Origin: UBA4486 sp041984885
GTDB lineage: Bacteria; Pseudomonadota; Gammaproteobacteria; Eutrophobiales; Eutrophobiaceae
DNA length: 64,000 nucleotides
Assembly: GCA_041984885.1 (NCBI GenBank)
Contig: JBHIXH010000001.1
Location: 78,435-142,434 of the forward strand
Reading direction: 5' to 3'
Notes under the pieces: model-generated
Database searches by the model: none
What the model saw: the letters and a program-made list of their open reading frames with translations, nothing else
Told to the model about the DNA's origin: nothing
Translations under genes and position numbers: made by a program
Shown here: piece by piece, positions 1 to 9,055 of the stretch
How the letters are laid out: the number at the start of each line of letters is the position of its first letter
Numbering within the stretch: the first letter of the stretch is position 1

Positions 1-613
1 CTGCTTGTGCTACATCAATTAAACCTTTTGTTTCTTCGATTTTGTCCTCGATAAAAGATAATTCAAGCTGTGCCCTTAATACATCATGTTGATTATCTCT
101 CCCTTCTGCATACTGGCTTTCTGTGATGTCCGCCATTTCAGTAAACAATTCACGATTTAATTCAAGTAAGCGATTTTTTTCTTTCTGAAAATACATTTCA
201 ATGTAAGAAGTACGCACATTATTTAATACCAGCAAGCGTTGGTTCAACATGCGCGCATACTCAACATCCGCCATGGAATTGGTTCGTTCTGATCGGTACT
301 TTAGTGTATCTCCTGGAGGAATTGCCTGACTTAAACCTAACCGGACTTCGGTATCTTCATGTTCGTTCAGGTTAAAATTATTCAGCGGTACTTCGGCCAA
401 TCCAAAGCTTAACTCCGGATCAGGTAGTTGACCATCAGCTATAGCACGTTCTTTTAAACTTTCTGAACGAGCATTATATTTTTTAATTATAAAGTCCTGA
501 TCCAAAGCAATTAGCTCTGCTTCGCCCAAGTCTAGTTCATTGGCAATGGTTTCTACCGATAAACCAATGAGAAAAAATATACATATATATTTTATAAAAC
601 TGTATTTACACAT
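1..613 (-). CDS. TolC-family outer-membrane efflux protein, 5' part only (runs off the left edge)
   Basis: The frame is open from the ATG at 611-613 to the window edge, so only about 204 N-terminal residues are visible. It begins with a signal peptide (MCKYSFIKYICIFFLIGLSVETIANE), followed by the helical repeat typical of metal-efflux TolC/CusC proteins, with a DGQLPDPELSFG segment and long amphipathic helices. It would be the outer-membrane channel of a tripartite exporter. The small exported protein at 687-1097 lies 73 bp upstream on the same strand and probably shares its transcript. The adaptor and RND pump are expected to the left, outside the window. Confidence 0.85.
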   Translation of the reverse strand, partial: MCKYSFIKYICIFFLIGLSVETIANELDLGEAELIALDQDFIIKKYNARSESLKERAIADGQLPDPELSFGLAEVPLNNFNLNEHEDTEVRLGLSQAIPPGDTLKYRSERTNSMADVEYARMLNQRLLVLNNVRTSYIEMYFQKEKNRLLELNRELFTEMADITESQYAEGRDNQHDVLRAQLELSFIEDKIEETKGLIDVAQA

Positions 614-686
614 GACACACCTCTAAAGCAAAAAAAGTACGACGCTCGTTCTTGCGAACAAACAACGAAAGCAATAGACAGTGTGT

Positions 687-1097
687 TTAAATCAGTAGTA
701 CGTTAAAAGATTTTAGAGGGAGGAGGATTGCCCTTTCAGGCGGTGGAGATATTCGCTCACTTGGAGGTGCTCTATTAGAAAGATTTATTTTCTGTTCAAA
801 AGAAACATAGACATCTAGGAAATGTTTTTTCTTTTCGTTTTCCCCATGATTCGAGTCGCTGTTAATAACAACATTAAGCTCATCACAGTCACATGGGGCA
901 AAACATTCTTTATCATTTGTATCTACAGATGTTGAGTCATGACAAGGCATTGCCATTTCTTCCATCTGTTGTTCGGCCATTTGATTATAATTAGATGCAA
1001 AACAAGTCTGACACAATAGTAATAACCAGCTGCCGACAAATATCGATAACATCATTGTTGCCAATTTGTTCTGTATATTTTTTAATTGCATCAACAT
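687..1097 (-). CDS. small exported Cys-rich protein of a metal-resistance operon
   Basis: This protein of 136 residues has an N-terminal hydrophobic signal (about residues 12-34). The mature part has MPCHD, CFAPCDC and a proline-rich tail (SPPPERA), and Cys/His/Met placement suits metal binding. I recognise no named family with certainty, although it resembles small DUF2946/CopL-like proteins that precede copper or silver efflux genes. It sits directly upstream of a TolC-family gene, just as the 8424-8735 protein precedes the other efflux operon. A periplasmic metal-sensing or metal-buffering role is inference. Confidence 0.6.
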   Translation of the reverse strand: MLMQLKNIQNKLATMMLSIFVGSWLLLLCQTCFASNYNQMAEQQMEEMAMPCHDSTSVDTNDKECFAPCDCDELNVVINSDSNHGENEKKKHFLDVYVSFEQKINLSNRAPPSERISPPPERAILLPLKSFNVLLI

Positions 1098-1182
1098 AAC
1101 ACTTATTATATTGCACTAATCTCGGTTTTCCCTATTAAATTAATAGATAATTTATAGAAAATAATAACAATACAAAGTTCCT

Positions 1183-1446
1183 CTATAAATGAACGCCTAT
1201 TCCAGCTGCTTTCAAAGCATCCGAATTAACACCTTTGCCCTGACAACAATCCGCAAGAACACCATTAATAGCCACCGCAGGCACTGATTTTATCCCTAAC
1301 TCATTAATACGAGACTGAACATCCGCATCATGGGTGTCATGAATAATAATCTCACAGGAGGGACAGGCTAGTTCATTAACCAAGTTAATCGTGTCCTGGC
1401 ACACCGGACAACCTGCACTGAATATTTCAACCTTACGTTTAGTCAT
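1183..1446 (-). CDS. small thioredoxin/glutaredoxin-fold protein (CPVC)
   Basis: This protein of 87 residues has the thioredoxin-like pattern beta-GCPVC-helix, a second CPSC pair near residue 28, the cis-Pro segment KSVPAVAING and a third cysteine pair (DCCQ). There is no signal peptide, so it is probably cytosolic. A strong Shine-Dalgarno (AAGGAG) precedes the ATG. It lies 11 bp downstream of the MerC-like gene and is the third gene of the merR operon. Small proteins of this kind occur in mercury-resistance clusters; a thiol-relay or metal-handling role is inferred. Confidence 0.7.
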   Translation of the reverse strand: MTKRKVEIFSAGCPVCQDTINLVNELACPSCEIIIHDTHDADVQSRINELGIKSVPAVAINGVLADCCQGKGVNSDALKAAGIGVHL

Positions 1447-1457
1447 TTTACATCTCC

Positions 1458-2213
1458 TTAGGTAATCGATTTCGTTTCGTTTTCACAGGCAGCACAAGAA
1501 CCACGATTACCTATTGATTTGATTCTTGACTGCCATATAATGGATACCACTAAACCAATAATGCCTGTGTAAATTAGGATATTCATTTCAAACAAAGTTT
1601 TTCCAAGTAGAATAAAAACAGATGATATGATGCCAAGATAAACTGGTCTATATTGTTTGTTTACCCTTGCCCCCATGATTAAACCTGTAATGGTTAATAT
1701 TAAAAACAAGGTTAACAACGGTATTAGATAGGGCGTGTAATTAATAAAATTAATGCCTATAGACCCCAATAATCCAGTGTAAAGTGGCCAACATAACGGA
1801 CATACTACCTTAGGCATTAAGGCAATTAACATGGCTGGGATTGCCGTTATTTTTAAACTTGAACCGGAGCTTTGAATAACATCTTTATCTTCCGTTGTCG
1901 TTTTTTGAATTGCACTGATTATTTTCTCTAAAGGTGGAACACCACTAAATACATTATCAGTCTGTGTATATAATCGACATTGGTTAGCATTGTTTGAATT
2001 TTTCGACTGATCAACATCGAGTCCGTCAACCAGAATTGTTGGTGAACCATATTGACGCACATAGTCTGGAGAAGATGAGTCGTTCACCTCCCATTCCTGC
2101 CAATGAGGTCTAACATTAATTTTTGAAAATGCTTGCAAAAGTACCTGACGCGTTGGCTTAATATTTGGACAGCCTTTCTCGTAAACAAACTCAACCAATG
2201 GCACTTTATGCAC
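1458..2213 (-). CDS. thioredoxin-like/MerC fusion, inner-membrane mercuric transport-type protein
   Basis: This protein of 251 residues has two parts. Residues 1-100 look like a thioredoxin-type fold (EFVYEKGCPN, then SPTILVDG). Residues about 125-230 contain four hydrophobic helices starting with VCPLCWPLYTGLLG, the CxxC motif of MerC-family inner-membrane transporters, and the tail has CAACE. MerC proteins bring Hg(II) into the cytoplasm. The start overlaps the merR stop by 8 bp, so the two are translationally coupled. No MerA is visible, so reduction of the ion is not shown. The substrate could be another soft metal. Confidence 0.7.
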   Translation of the reverse strand: MHKVPLVEFVYEKGCPNIKPTRQVLLQAFSKINVRPHWQEWEVNDSSSPDYVRQYGSPTILVDGLDVDQSKNSNNANQCRLYTQTDNVFSGVPPLEKIISAIQKTTTEDKDVIQSSGSSLKITAIPAMLIALMPKVVCPLCWPLYTGLLGSIGINFINYTPYLIPLLTLFLILTITGLIMGARVNKQYRPVYLGIISSVFILLGKTLFEMNILIYTGIIGLVVSIIWQSRIKSIGNRGSCAACENETKSIT

Positions 2214-2607
2214 TCCTCTTCCCTAATGAATCAAGGATCGGACAATCGCTGATTGGTGCCTTGCCTGGACAAGCTTCAACTAATTTTTTAAGGCTTTTCT
2301 CCATACGCCGCAACATTTTAATCTTACTTTGAATATCACTTAATTTATCTTCAGCTAAATGTTTAACATCGTTACATACGGTGTTTTCATCAGATTTAAT
2401 AGAGAGTAATTCACATATCTCTTTTAGAGAGAAACCAAGCTCCTTGGCCTGTTGTATAAAAAAGAGTCTTTCTATTGCATCACCGTTATATTGTCGATAA
2501 CCGCTATCCTTTCGTTCAGGCTTTTCTAATAAACCTTCCTTTTCGTAATAACGTATCGTTTCAACACTAACACCGGATTGTTTGGCAATCTGTCCTATGG
2601 AATACAT
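2206..2607 (-). CDS. MerR-family heavy-metal-responsive transcriptional regulator
   Basis: This protein of 133 residues begins with the winged HTH (YSIGQIAKQSGVSVETIRYYE), followed by GYRQY and a long dimerisation helix. The metal-binding region has a cysteine near residue 78 (TVCNDV) and the C-terminal loop ACPGKAPISDCPIL, as in ZntR/CadR/PbrR-type sensors. It is the first gene of an operon with the MerC fusion and the small thioredoxin. It has a MerR-type operator in its own promoter (2641-2672) and is therefore probably autoregulated. The exact metal cannot be read from the sequence. Confidence 0.85.
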   Translation of the reverse strand: MYSIGQIAKQSGVSVETIRYYEKEGLLEKPERKDSGYRQYNGDAIERLFFIQQAKELGFSLKEICELLSIKSDENTVCNDVKHLAEDKLSDIQSKIKMLRRMEKSLKKLVEACPGKAPISDCPILDSLGKRSA

Positions 2608-2640
2608 GGAAATAGCGCCTCTGCTAATAATAATATGTTA

Positions 2641-2672
2641 ATTATAAACCCTGAAGTATACTATAGAGTCAA
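2641..2672 (-). promoter_or_regulatory. MerR-type promoter/operator
   Basis: Read on the minus strand there is a -35 TTGACT (2667-2672) and a -10 TATAAT (2641-2646) with a 20-bp spacer, or 19 bp to an overlapping TTATAA. The spacer carries an imperfect 22-bp dyad (2648-2669), ACTCT...AGGGT, around the central AGTATACT. Over-long spacers with such a dyad are the hallmark of MerR-activated promoters. It points into the merR gene at 2607. Confidence 0.8.
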
Positions 2673-2688
2673 TAGTTTTATACGTTAG

Positions 2689-5600
2689 TTAAGTTTTTAT
2701 ATTTTTTGAAAACCATTTATAAAGTGCAGGAATCACCAGCAAGGTTAATATGGTTGATGTCACTATCCCACCTACAACCACTGTCGCCAATGGTCGTTGA
2801 ACTTCGCTACCTGTACCCGGAGAAAGTAATAGTGGAATCATTGCCAGGACTGTTGTAATCGCTGTCATTAAAACAGGTCGTAATCTAAGACATGCGCCTT
2901 GTATAGATACCTCATCAATACTCATTCCCTTTTCTAAGATTTGGTTAAAATAAGTTATCAATACAATGCCATTCATTAAGGCAATACCAAAAAGAGAGAT
3001 AAAACCAACAGAGGCTGGTACAGAGAGGTTTTGCCCGCTTAACCATAAAGCGACTACACCTCCTACCAGTGCCAACGGAATATTCAGAAAGATCAATGTT
3101 GCATTTTTAAATGAATTAAAACTGCTATAGAGCATGATGAATATTAATAGTAATGTAACGGGGATAACGATAGCTAAACGCTTATTTGCTTCCTGTTGTA
3201 AACGATACTGCCCGCCCCAGGTCACCAGATAACCGGGAGGCAAATCAATATTCGCATCAATCTGTAGTTGTGCGTCTTCGACAAAGGTAACGATATCACG
3301 ACCGACAACATTACTTTGTACTGTTATAAAACGTTGATTGTTTTGACGCGTGATCTGTCTTTGCCCTACCAATTCTTCAATTACAGCAAGCTGTTCAAGT
3401 GGAATTTTTATTCCATCAGGTGTTTCGATGAGTATTTGTCTTATATCGTCTTTTGTTGCTCTTGCTTCTGGTGTATACCGAACAAAGATATCGAAACGGC
3501 GTATCCCTTCAAAGATTTGCCCGGCTGATACGCCACCGACTGCGGCACTAATGACATTCTGAACATCTTCCAGATTTAAACCGTAACGGGCAATCGCTTG
3601 TCTATCAGGACGAATACGAAGTTGTGGAACACCCGAAACCTGATCGACTTGAACATCTTCAGCTCCTTCCACTTCCTGTACTACTGCTGCAATTTCATCG
3701 GCTTTCCGTTTTAAAATATTCAGATCATCACCAAATACTTTGATAGCCAGTTCCGCTCTCACACCTTCCAGTAATTCATCAACTGTCATTTTAATCGGTT
3801 GCGTCAGGTTAGCCTGAATACCCGGGATGTTTTTTACTTTTTCCCGTATCTGATCTTCAATAAAGGATTGATCTTTAGGCTTACGCCATTCCGCATTGGG
3901 TTTAAGAATGACAAACATTTCGGCAGAGTTTGTTGGATCAGCATGCGCGCCCACTTCGCCCCGGCCTATACGTGTCACTACCTTGGTAATTTCAGGAATT
4001 TCCTGCAAACGTTTTTCAACCAATAGGGTATTGCGCTTACTTTCGTTTAAGGAAATAGACGGTGCCATGGTTAAACGAACAACGATCGTGCCTTCATTCA
4101 ACTTGGGTGTGAACTCAGCACCCAATTGAGGAAAGATTGCACCACCGATAAGAATTAAAACAAATGCAACAATTAGCGCGATGGTTCTGTTATGAACAAA
4201 AAAACGTACCAGTGGTGTATAAATTTTAAGTAACCATTTAACGATCGGTACTTGATGTTCATCATGATTACTGTCTTTTTGTTTGGGTTTGTTCATGACA
4301 AAGGAGGCAAGTACAGGTGCGATAAAGATCGCAAACAACAACGATCCTGTCATTGCCAATGCAATGGCATACGCCAATGGCCCGAATGTTTTGCCTTCAA
4401 CCCCTTGTAATGTAAACAATGGAAGGAACACGATTAGAATAATCATAATCGCAAAGACGATCGGCCGTCCTACTTCACAGCAAGCGCGTCCTACAATACT
4501 TAATACCGGTTCATCCGAATTTGCTTTGCGTAACAGGCGATCAACATTTTCTACCATGACCACACCGCCATCGACCATCATACCAATTGCGATAGCAAGT
4601 CCACCAAACGACATCAAGTTTGCCGAGATATCAAGAACATACATCCCTATCAAGGCAAAGAAGACAGAAAACGGAATGGATATCGCGACAACAAAACTGG
4701 GCCGTAGCGCCCCCAAGAATAACAACAGGATAATAATAACCAATACAACACCCTGAATAAGTGCATCGGTTACAGTCTTAACACATGCTTCAACCAGACT
4801 CTTTTGTTCATAATATGGAACAATCCGCACCCCTTCAGGAAGTATCTTATTAATCTTAGATAATTTGTTTTCAACATCAGCAATGACTGTTGATGAGTTA
4901 GTCCCGAACAATTTGATCACCATGCCGGCAATCACTTCCTCAACACCATTACGCGTTTGTAACCCTCGGCGTATGGCACCCCCTGTTTTAACATCCGCCA
5001 AATCAGCCAGAAAGATAGGACTGCCATCAACAGTCTTAATAACAACATTGTTTAGATCATCAATATCTTTAGCCAGCCCAACAGAACGGACGATAAACTC
5101 TTCGGAGTTCTTCTCAATATACTGTGCACCGACATTGAGATTGTTAGCACGGATACGTTCGATTACTTCGTTTAATGAAACTGAATAACGTAATAAGGCA
5201 TCTGGATTGATCTCAACATGAAATTGTTTTTCATATCCGCCTATACCTAATATCTCGGTCACACCCGGTACAGTTTGTAAGTTGAATTTGACTATCCAGT
5301 CCTGGATCTCGCGTAATTCTATCAGTGAATATTGACCTGTTGTATCTTCAAGATAATAAAACAGGATCAATCCCATCCCCGTAGAGATCGGTCCCATTAC
5401 CGGTTCACCGAAACCTTCCGGAATTTGTTCTCTTGCTTCCTGTAAACGTTCATTGACTAACTGGCGTGCAAAATAGATATCAATATCATCATCAAAGTAG
5501 ATATTGACGACTGACAATCCAAAGTTAGAAACAGAGCGAACATTATCAATACCGGGTAATCCGGTCATAGCCACTTCCACCGGATAGGTGACGTACATTT

Positions 5601-5784
5601 CGATTTCTTCCGGAGCCAAACCATCTGTTTCAGTAAACACCTGGACAAGGTTAGGTGATACATCGGGAAAAGCATCAATCGGTAATTGTGTGTAAGCGCG
5701 ATAACCGGCAATCATTATCAAGATGGCAAACATCACCATCAATAATCGGTTATGCAAACTAAAGTCGATTAATTTATCAATCAT
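2689..5784 (-). CDS. CusA/CzcA-family RND heavy-metal efflux pump
   Basis: This protein of 1031 residues is full length for heavy-metal RND pumps. TM1 is near residues 13-30, followed by LPIDAFPDVSP and the large periplasmic loop. TM2-6 lie around residues 340-490 and carry AIGMMVDGGVVMVEN, with the proton-relay Asp of TM4. A second periplasmic loop and TM8-12 complete the duplication. It is the inner-membrane proton-driven pump of a tripartite exporter. It is the last gene after the CusC-like and CusB-like genes. The AIG-type rather than DFG-type signature leans away from classic CzcA, but I do not assign a metal. Confidence 0.92.
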   Translation of the reverse strand: MIDKLIDFSLHNRLLMVMFAILIMIAGYRAYTQLPIDAFPDVSPNLVQVFTETDGLAPEEIEMYVTYPVEVAMTGLPGIDNVRSVSNFGLSVVNIYFDDDIDIYFARQLVNERLQEAREQIPEGFGEPVMGPISTGMGLILFYYLEDTTGQYSLIELREIQDWIVKFNLQTVPGVTEILGIGGYEKQFHVEINPDALLRYSVSLNEVIERIRANNLNVGAQYIEKNSEEFIVRSVGLAKDIDDLNNVVIKTVDGSPIFLADLADVKTGGAIRRGLQTRNGVEEVIAGMVIKLFGTNSSTVIADVENKLSKINKILPEGVRIVPYYEQKSLVEACVKTVTDALIQGVVLVIIILLLFLGALRPSFVVAISIPFSVFFALIGMYVLDISANLMSFGGLAIAIGMMVDGGVVMVENVDRLLRKANSDEPVLSIVGRACCEVGRPIVFAIMIILIVFLPLFTLQGVEGKTFGPLAYAIALAMTGSLLFAIFIAPVLASFVMNKPKQKDSNHDEHQVPIVKWLLKIYTPLVRFFVHNRTIALIVAFVLILIGGAIFPQLGAEFTPKLNEGTIVVRLTMAPSISLNESKRNTLLVEKRLQEIPEITKVVTRIGRGEVGAHADPTNSAEMFVILKPNAEWRKPKDQSFIEDQIREKVKNIPGIQANLTQPIKMTVDELLEGVRAELAIKVFGDDLNILKRKADEIAAVVQEVEGAEDVQVDQVSGVPQLRIRPDRQAIARYGLNLEDVQNVISAAVGGVSAGQIFEGIRRFDIFVRYTPEARATKDDIRQILIETPDGIKIPLEQLAVIEELVGQRQITRQNNQRFITVQSNVVGRDIVTFVEDAQLQIDANIDLPPGYLVTWGGQYRLQQEANKRLAIVIPVTLLLIFIMLYSSFNSFKNATLIFLNIPLALVGGVVALWLSGQNLSVPASVGFISLFGIALMNGIVLITYFNQILEKGMSIDEVSIQGACLRLRPVLMTAITTVLAMIPLLLSPGTGSEVQRPLATVVVGGIVTSTILTLLVIPALYKWFSKNIKT

Positions 5785-5812
5785 TGTTATACGTTCTCTT
5801 ATTATTCGTTAA

Positions 5813-6997
5813 TTAGTGAGCATGGCCATCGCCAAAGGATGACTTTTGCATTTGTGCTTTTAAGACAAACGCATTTTTGCTCACGTATTGTTCTCCGGAT
5901 GCTAACCCATCCAATACTTCAACATGCGTATGATCACTACGCCCCAGTTTCACAGGATGTGGTTCAAACCCTTCTTCAGATTTGATAAAGACAACGGATT
6001 GATTATCGATGGTCTCGATAGCTGTTTTTGGAATAACAATGTCACTGGTATAATCTGATAACGTCACTTGAACCGATACGAATAAACCGGGGCGCCATTT
6101 TTGATCTTTGTTATCAATAACGACTCGTGCTGATGCGCTACGTGTTTCTTCAGAAACTTTTGGACTGATGTAATCAATCACACTATCAACATCGGGGATG
6201 CCATAACCTGAAATCACACGGACGTGTTGACCTGTCTTTATCTTTTCCAGATCTTTTTGATAAACAGTTAGATTTACCCAAATACGGTCAAGATTAGAAA
6301 TGACAAACGGTCTACTTTGTTCATTTAACAATTCTCCCTGTACTACATGCTTTTCAGTAATGACACCGGCACTTGGCGACCGTATTTCGTACAAGGTTAA
6401 ATCACAATCATCATTACATTGATCGTCAATTTGCTCGATCCCGATAGCACGTAATTTTTGTTTAGCCAACTTATACTCAATATAGGCGTTATCTTTTATT
6501 TGCTGTGCTTCCTGAAATTCCCTTTCGGATGTTAACCCTTCCTTTCTTAATTCTTTCTCCCTTTCATACGTTGATATCGCCAACTTATATCGACTGTTGG
6601 CAGCTTCTGTTTCTGCCTTAATCTCTGCCAGTTCCCTACTCGATAACGTAGCTAATAAATCACCCGTCTTAACACTATCGCCTAATGTTTTATAAACCTG
6701 TTTGGTGATACCGGATACACGCGGCACAATATGAATCAATCGATCTGGATCGAGTGTAATCTCCCCCGGTAAAGTTAACGTTTCCCTAATACTGCCACTA
6801 CCTGCCTTACCAAGTTTTATTTCAAACTCATCGAGTTCCTTATCAGTAAGTACAAGATGATCGTCGTGTTCTCCCTCATGCTTATCTTGTTTTGCATTAG
6901 AGGTTTCATCATGTGCATGATCATGTTCTTCTTTCGCATTAGTATTAAAGCCAAGCAATAAACTCATGCAGATAGCGATACTCCATAAAACTTTCAT
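5813..6997 (-). CDS. CusB/CzcB-family periplasmic adaptor subunit
   Basis: This protein of 394 residues has a signal peptide (about residues 1-21), then a His-rich stretch (EEHDHAHDETSNAKQDKHEGEHDDH). The hairpin, lipoyl and barrel domains of membrane-fusion proteins follow. The C-terminal end is again His-rich (GDGHAH). It links the RND pump to the outer-membrane channel. Its start overlaps the stop of the channel gene by 4 bp (ATGA), and the pump gene follows 28 bp downstream. The terminal histidines suggest Zn, Co, Cd or Cu capture. Confidence 0.9.
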   Translation of the reverse strand: MKVLWSIAICMSLLLGFNTNAKEEHDHAHDETSNAKQDKHEGEHDDHLVLTDKELDEFEIKLGKAGSGSIRETLTLPGEITLDPDRLIHIVPRVSGITKQVYKTLGDSVKTGDLLATLSSRELAEIKAETEAANSRYKLAISTYEREKELRKEGLTSEREFQEAQQIKDNAYIEYKLAKQKLRAIGIEQIDDQCNDDCDLTLYEIRSPSAGVITEKHVVQGELLNEQSRPFVISNLDRIWVNLTVYQKDLEKIKTGQHVRVISGYGIPDVDSVIDYISPKVSEETRSASARVVIDNKDQKWRPGLFVSVQVTLSDYTSDIVIPKTAIETIDNQSVVFIKSEEGFEPHPVKLGRSDHTHVEVLDGLASGEQYVSKNAFVLKAQMQKSSFGDGHAH

Positions 6998-8331
6998 CTG
7001 ATTGCCTCCTCAGCAATATATTCAGTACGACCTCCCAACGATGATCCAATCAAGCGTTCAATCGCAACGACAACTCGGTGATACTCTGTCAGTGCATCGA
7101 CATATTGTTGCCGTGTTTCAAAATAAGTACGTTGTGCATCGAGCAAGCTCAATAAATCCAGTTTTCCTAAGCGGTAAATTTTTGTTGCTGCATTAAATGC
7201 TTCTTCTGCCCCGGGCAGGATTTCATTTTTTAATGTTGTGACTTCCTGATAAAGAATGTCTAAACGGTGATAAGCAACTAGTAACGCAGACCGTAATCGT
7301 GTTTCTGTTACAACTTGTTCTTTTGAAGCGCGACTGAGTTCTACTTCAGAGCGTTGAAAGCCGGTTTGCTTGTTATTAAAAATAAACAACGGAATAGAAA
7401 TACTTGCCACCGCAGCGACATCATCAGTCTCATTGAGATGACGCAAACCTGCACTGACAGAAATGTCCGGAATCGTATCGGCACGAGCGAGATTAATGGC
7501 ACTTTGATGACGGCTCACCTCTGTCGCCCATCGAGCAATATCTGGATTGTTATTAAGCTTGTTAACGATTAAGGATAAGTCCGGTAATGGAGGTATATTG
7601 TAGAAATCTCCCAGTACCCTATTGAAGGTAATTTCAGTCCCGCCCCAGCCTGCCACCAGTTGTTGTTTTGATATGGCTAATTGTCGTTCGGCATTCATCT
7701 GACTGAGGCGTGCTCGGGAAAGCTCAACCCTTGCCTTAATCTCTTCAAGCGGAGAAACCTTCCCAGCATCTACACGCTTCTTGACCGTTAGATAAATCTC
7801 ATCGGCCAGTTCGTTAATCTCGTTAGCAATCGTAAGCTTTTCCTGTTCACCAAGCACATCTGCAAAGGCCACGGCTGTTTGTGATAACAAATCCACTCGT
7901 TTAATTTCATAGTCCCATCGAGCCAAATCGCGATCTGTTGAGGCAAGTTGTCGACGTTTCATTCTCTTATCACCCAGTTCAATCACCTGGCTAAGTGCTA
8001 TTGTGGTTTCCGCTGACCTGAACGTGCCGATATCACCGGAACCCGCAAAGTTTTCTAATTCAATTTCTGCTTCCGGGTTCGGTAACAAGCCAGCTTCAAT
8101 TTGATCAATTTCTTTAGATCGTATCGTCCAGGCATAGGTTGCTAATTCCGGATTGTGTTTCAGTGTCATAACAATCGCCTGCTGAAAAGAAAGATCGCCG
8201 CTCGGCTGAACCATCGGTTGATCAAATTCTTCCGGTGCAATTGTCGGTGGCAATAACAGCTCATCATTAACTGCCATGACTGTTGCAGTCATAAAGCATG
8301 CAACAGTAAGTACTAAAGTTTTAATAACCAT
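6994..8331 (-). CDS. CusC/CzcC-family TolC-like outer-membrane channel of the metal efflux system
   Basis: This protein of 445 residues has a signal peptide (about residues 1-20) and two TolC-type repeats of long helices, with NPELATYAWTIRSKEID and PNPEAEIELENFAGSG in the first. The length is normal for CzcC-type proteins. It forms the outer-membrane duct. Its gene follows the small His-rich protein at 8424-8735 by 92 bp and overlaps the adaptor gene by 4 bp, so C-B-A are co-transcribed. Confidence 0.9.
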   Translation of the reverse strand: MVIKTLVLTVACFMTATVMAVNDELLLPPTIAPEEFDQPMVQPSGDLSFQQAIVMTLKHNPELATYAWTIRSKEIDQIEAGLLPNPEAEIELENFAGSGDIGTFRSAETTIALSQVIELGDKRMKRRQLASTDRDLARWDYEIKRVDLLSQTAVAFADVLGEQEKLTIANEINELADEIYLTVKKRVDAGKVSPLEEIKARVELSRARLSQMNAERQLAISKQQLVAGWGGTEITFNRVLGDFYNIPPLPDLSLIVNKLNNNPDIARWATEVSRHQSAINLARADTIPDISVSAGLRHLNETDDVAAVASISIPLFIFNNKQTGFQRSEVELSRASKEQVVTETRLRSALLVAYHRLDILYQEVTTLKNEILPGAEEAFNAATKIYRLGKLDLLSLLDAQRTYFETRQQYVDALTEYHRVVVAIERLIGSSLGGRTEYIAEEAIR

Positions 8332-8423
8332 ACTTAATCTCGTAAATCAAAAGACAATACCCTCTCAGTACATACTGAAAGAGATTCGTTGTTGTTTGTG
8401 AACTACCTGATGGTAGTAAGAGA

Positions 8424-8735
8424 TTAAGCTATCGGTGGTTGGTAAGGTGGTGGTCCTGTAATGGAGAGATAATCTTGTATCTGAAAAATCAGGACTTCAT
8501 TTATTCGCTCATTCGCCGCAAATGAAATGGCTTGTACCATGCCCAAAGAATGTGAAGAGAAATGACAGCAGTGATCACAAGAGACCGAGTCAGTATCAGA
8601 ATCATGATGCACATCCAACTCGTGAGCATGACCTTCTGTTGTTTCTGCCAGCTCATGTGCATAAGCATGGAACGGCATGACGACACCCGATAAGATCATC
8701 AGAACCAATATGATTTTTGCTAAGCAAATTTGCAT
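8424..8735 (-). CDS. small exported His-rich protein preceding the efflux operon
   Basis: This protein of 103 residues has a signal peptide (MQICLAKIILVLMILSGVVMPFHAYA). It then has a His/Asp/Glu-rich segment (HELAETTEGHAHELDVHHDSD), the motif SCDHCCHFSSH and a proline tail (GPPPYQPP). It is probably periplasmic and metal-binding. It is the first gene on the strand of the CusCBA-like operon, and the same position is filled by the 687-1097 protein in the neighbouring operon. The family is not named with certainty. Confidence 0.65.
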   Translation of the reverse strand: MQICLAKIILVLMILSGVVMPFHAYAHELAETTEGHAHELDVHHDSDTDSVSCDHCCHFSSHSLGMVQAISFAANERINEVLIFQIQDYLSITGPPPYQPPIA

Positions 8736-9055
8736 AACTTAAAATATGTATGAATTTTAGTAATTTTTCAACTTTTATGAGCTCCTATCATATAATTAAT
8801 TGATCACTTAAAAGTGATCACTAAGCTCAAGCCCCTGACACTAGACAAATGCTGCGGTGCTACTACCCGCAAGTAAATAACACTCAGAAGGACCCGATAT
8901 TTAATAGGAACCGGAAACCCCTAGTCTAAATTACATCTGGGAAATAATCGCGAGACTTATACCCGTAACAATCAAACGGTAGAAGTACCTAATACAAATA
9001 AAATTATTCGCTACATTTTATAATCAGCTATTAGTTTTATATATTGCATACTTTC
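8736..9055. other. 320-bp intergenic stretch between the metal operon and the mobility genes
   Basis: I see no convincing open frame on either strand. It holds a perfect 20-bp palindrome (8801-8820) and short inverted repeats such as TGCGG/CCGCA around 8852-8870. The metal operon's promoter should be near 8745-8790: on the minus strand TTGAAA is followed 17 bp later by CATATT, a weak match. The stretch is a candidate for a regulatory RNA or an element origin, but nothing decisive is visible. Confidence 0.4.
8801..8820. repeat. perfect 20-bp palindrome
   Basis: TGATCACTT-AA-AAGTGATCA is a perfect inverted repeat (9-bp arms, 2-bp centre). It lies between the His-rich protein gene and the primase/helicase-type gene. 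It could be an operator or part of a replication origin. No U-tract follows, so it is not a typical terminator. Confidence 0.6.

Noticed and set aside
8821..9000. Group I/II intron or tmRNA fragment
   Set aside because: The stretch has short inverted repeats, but I could not match conserved core motifs of these RNAs.
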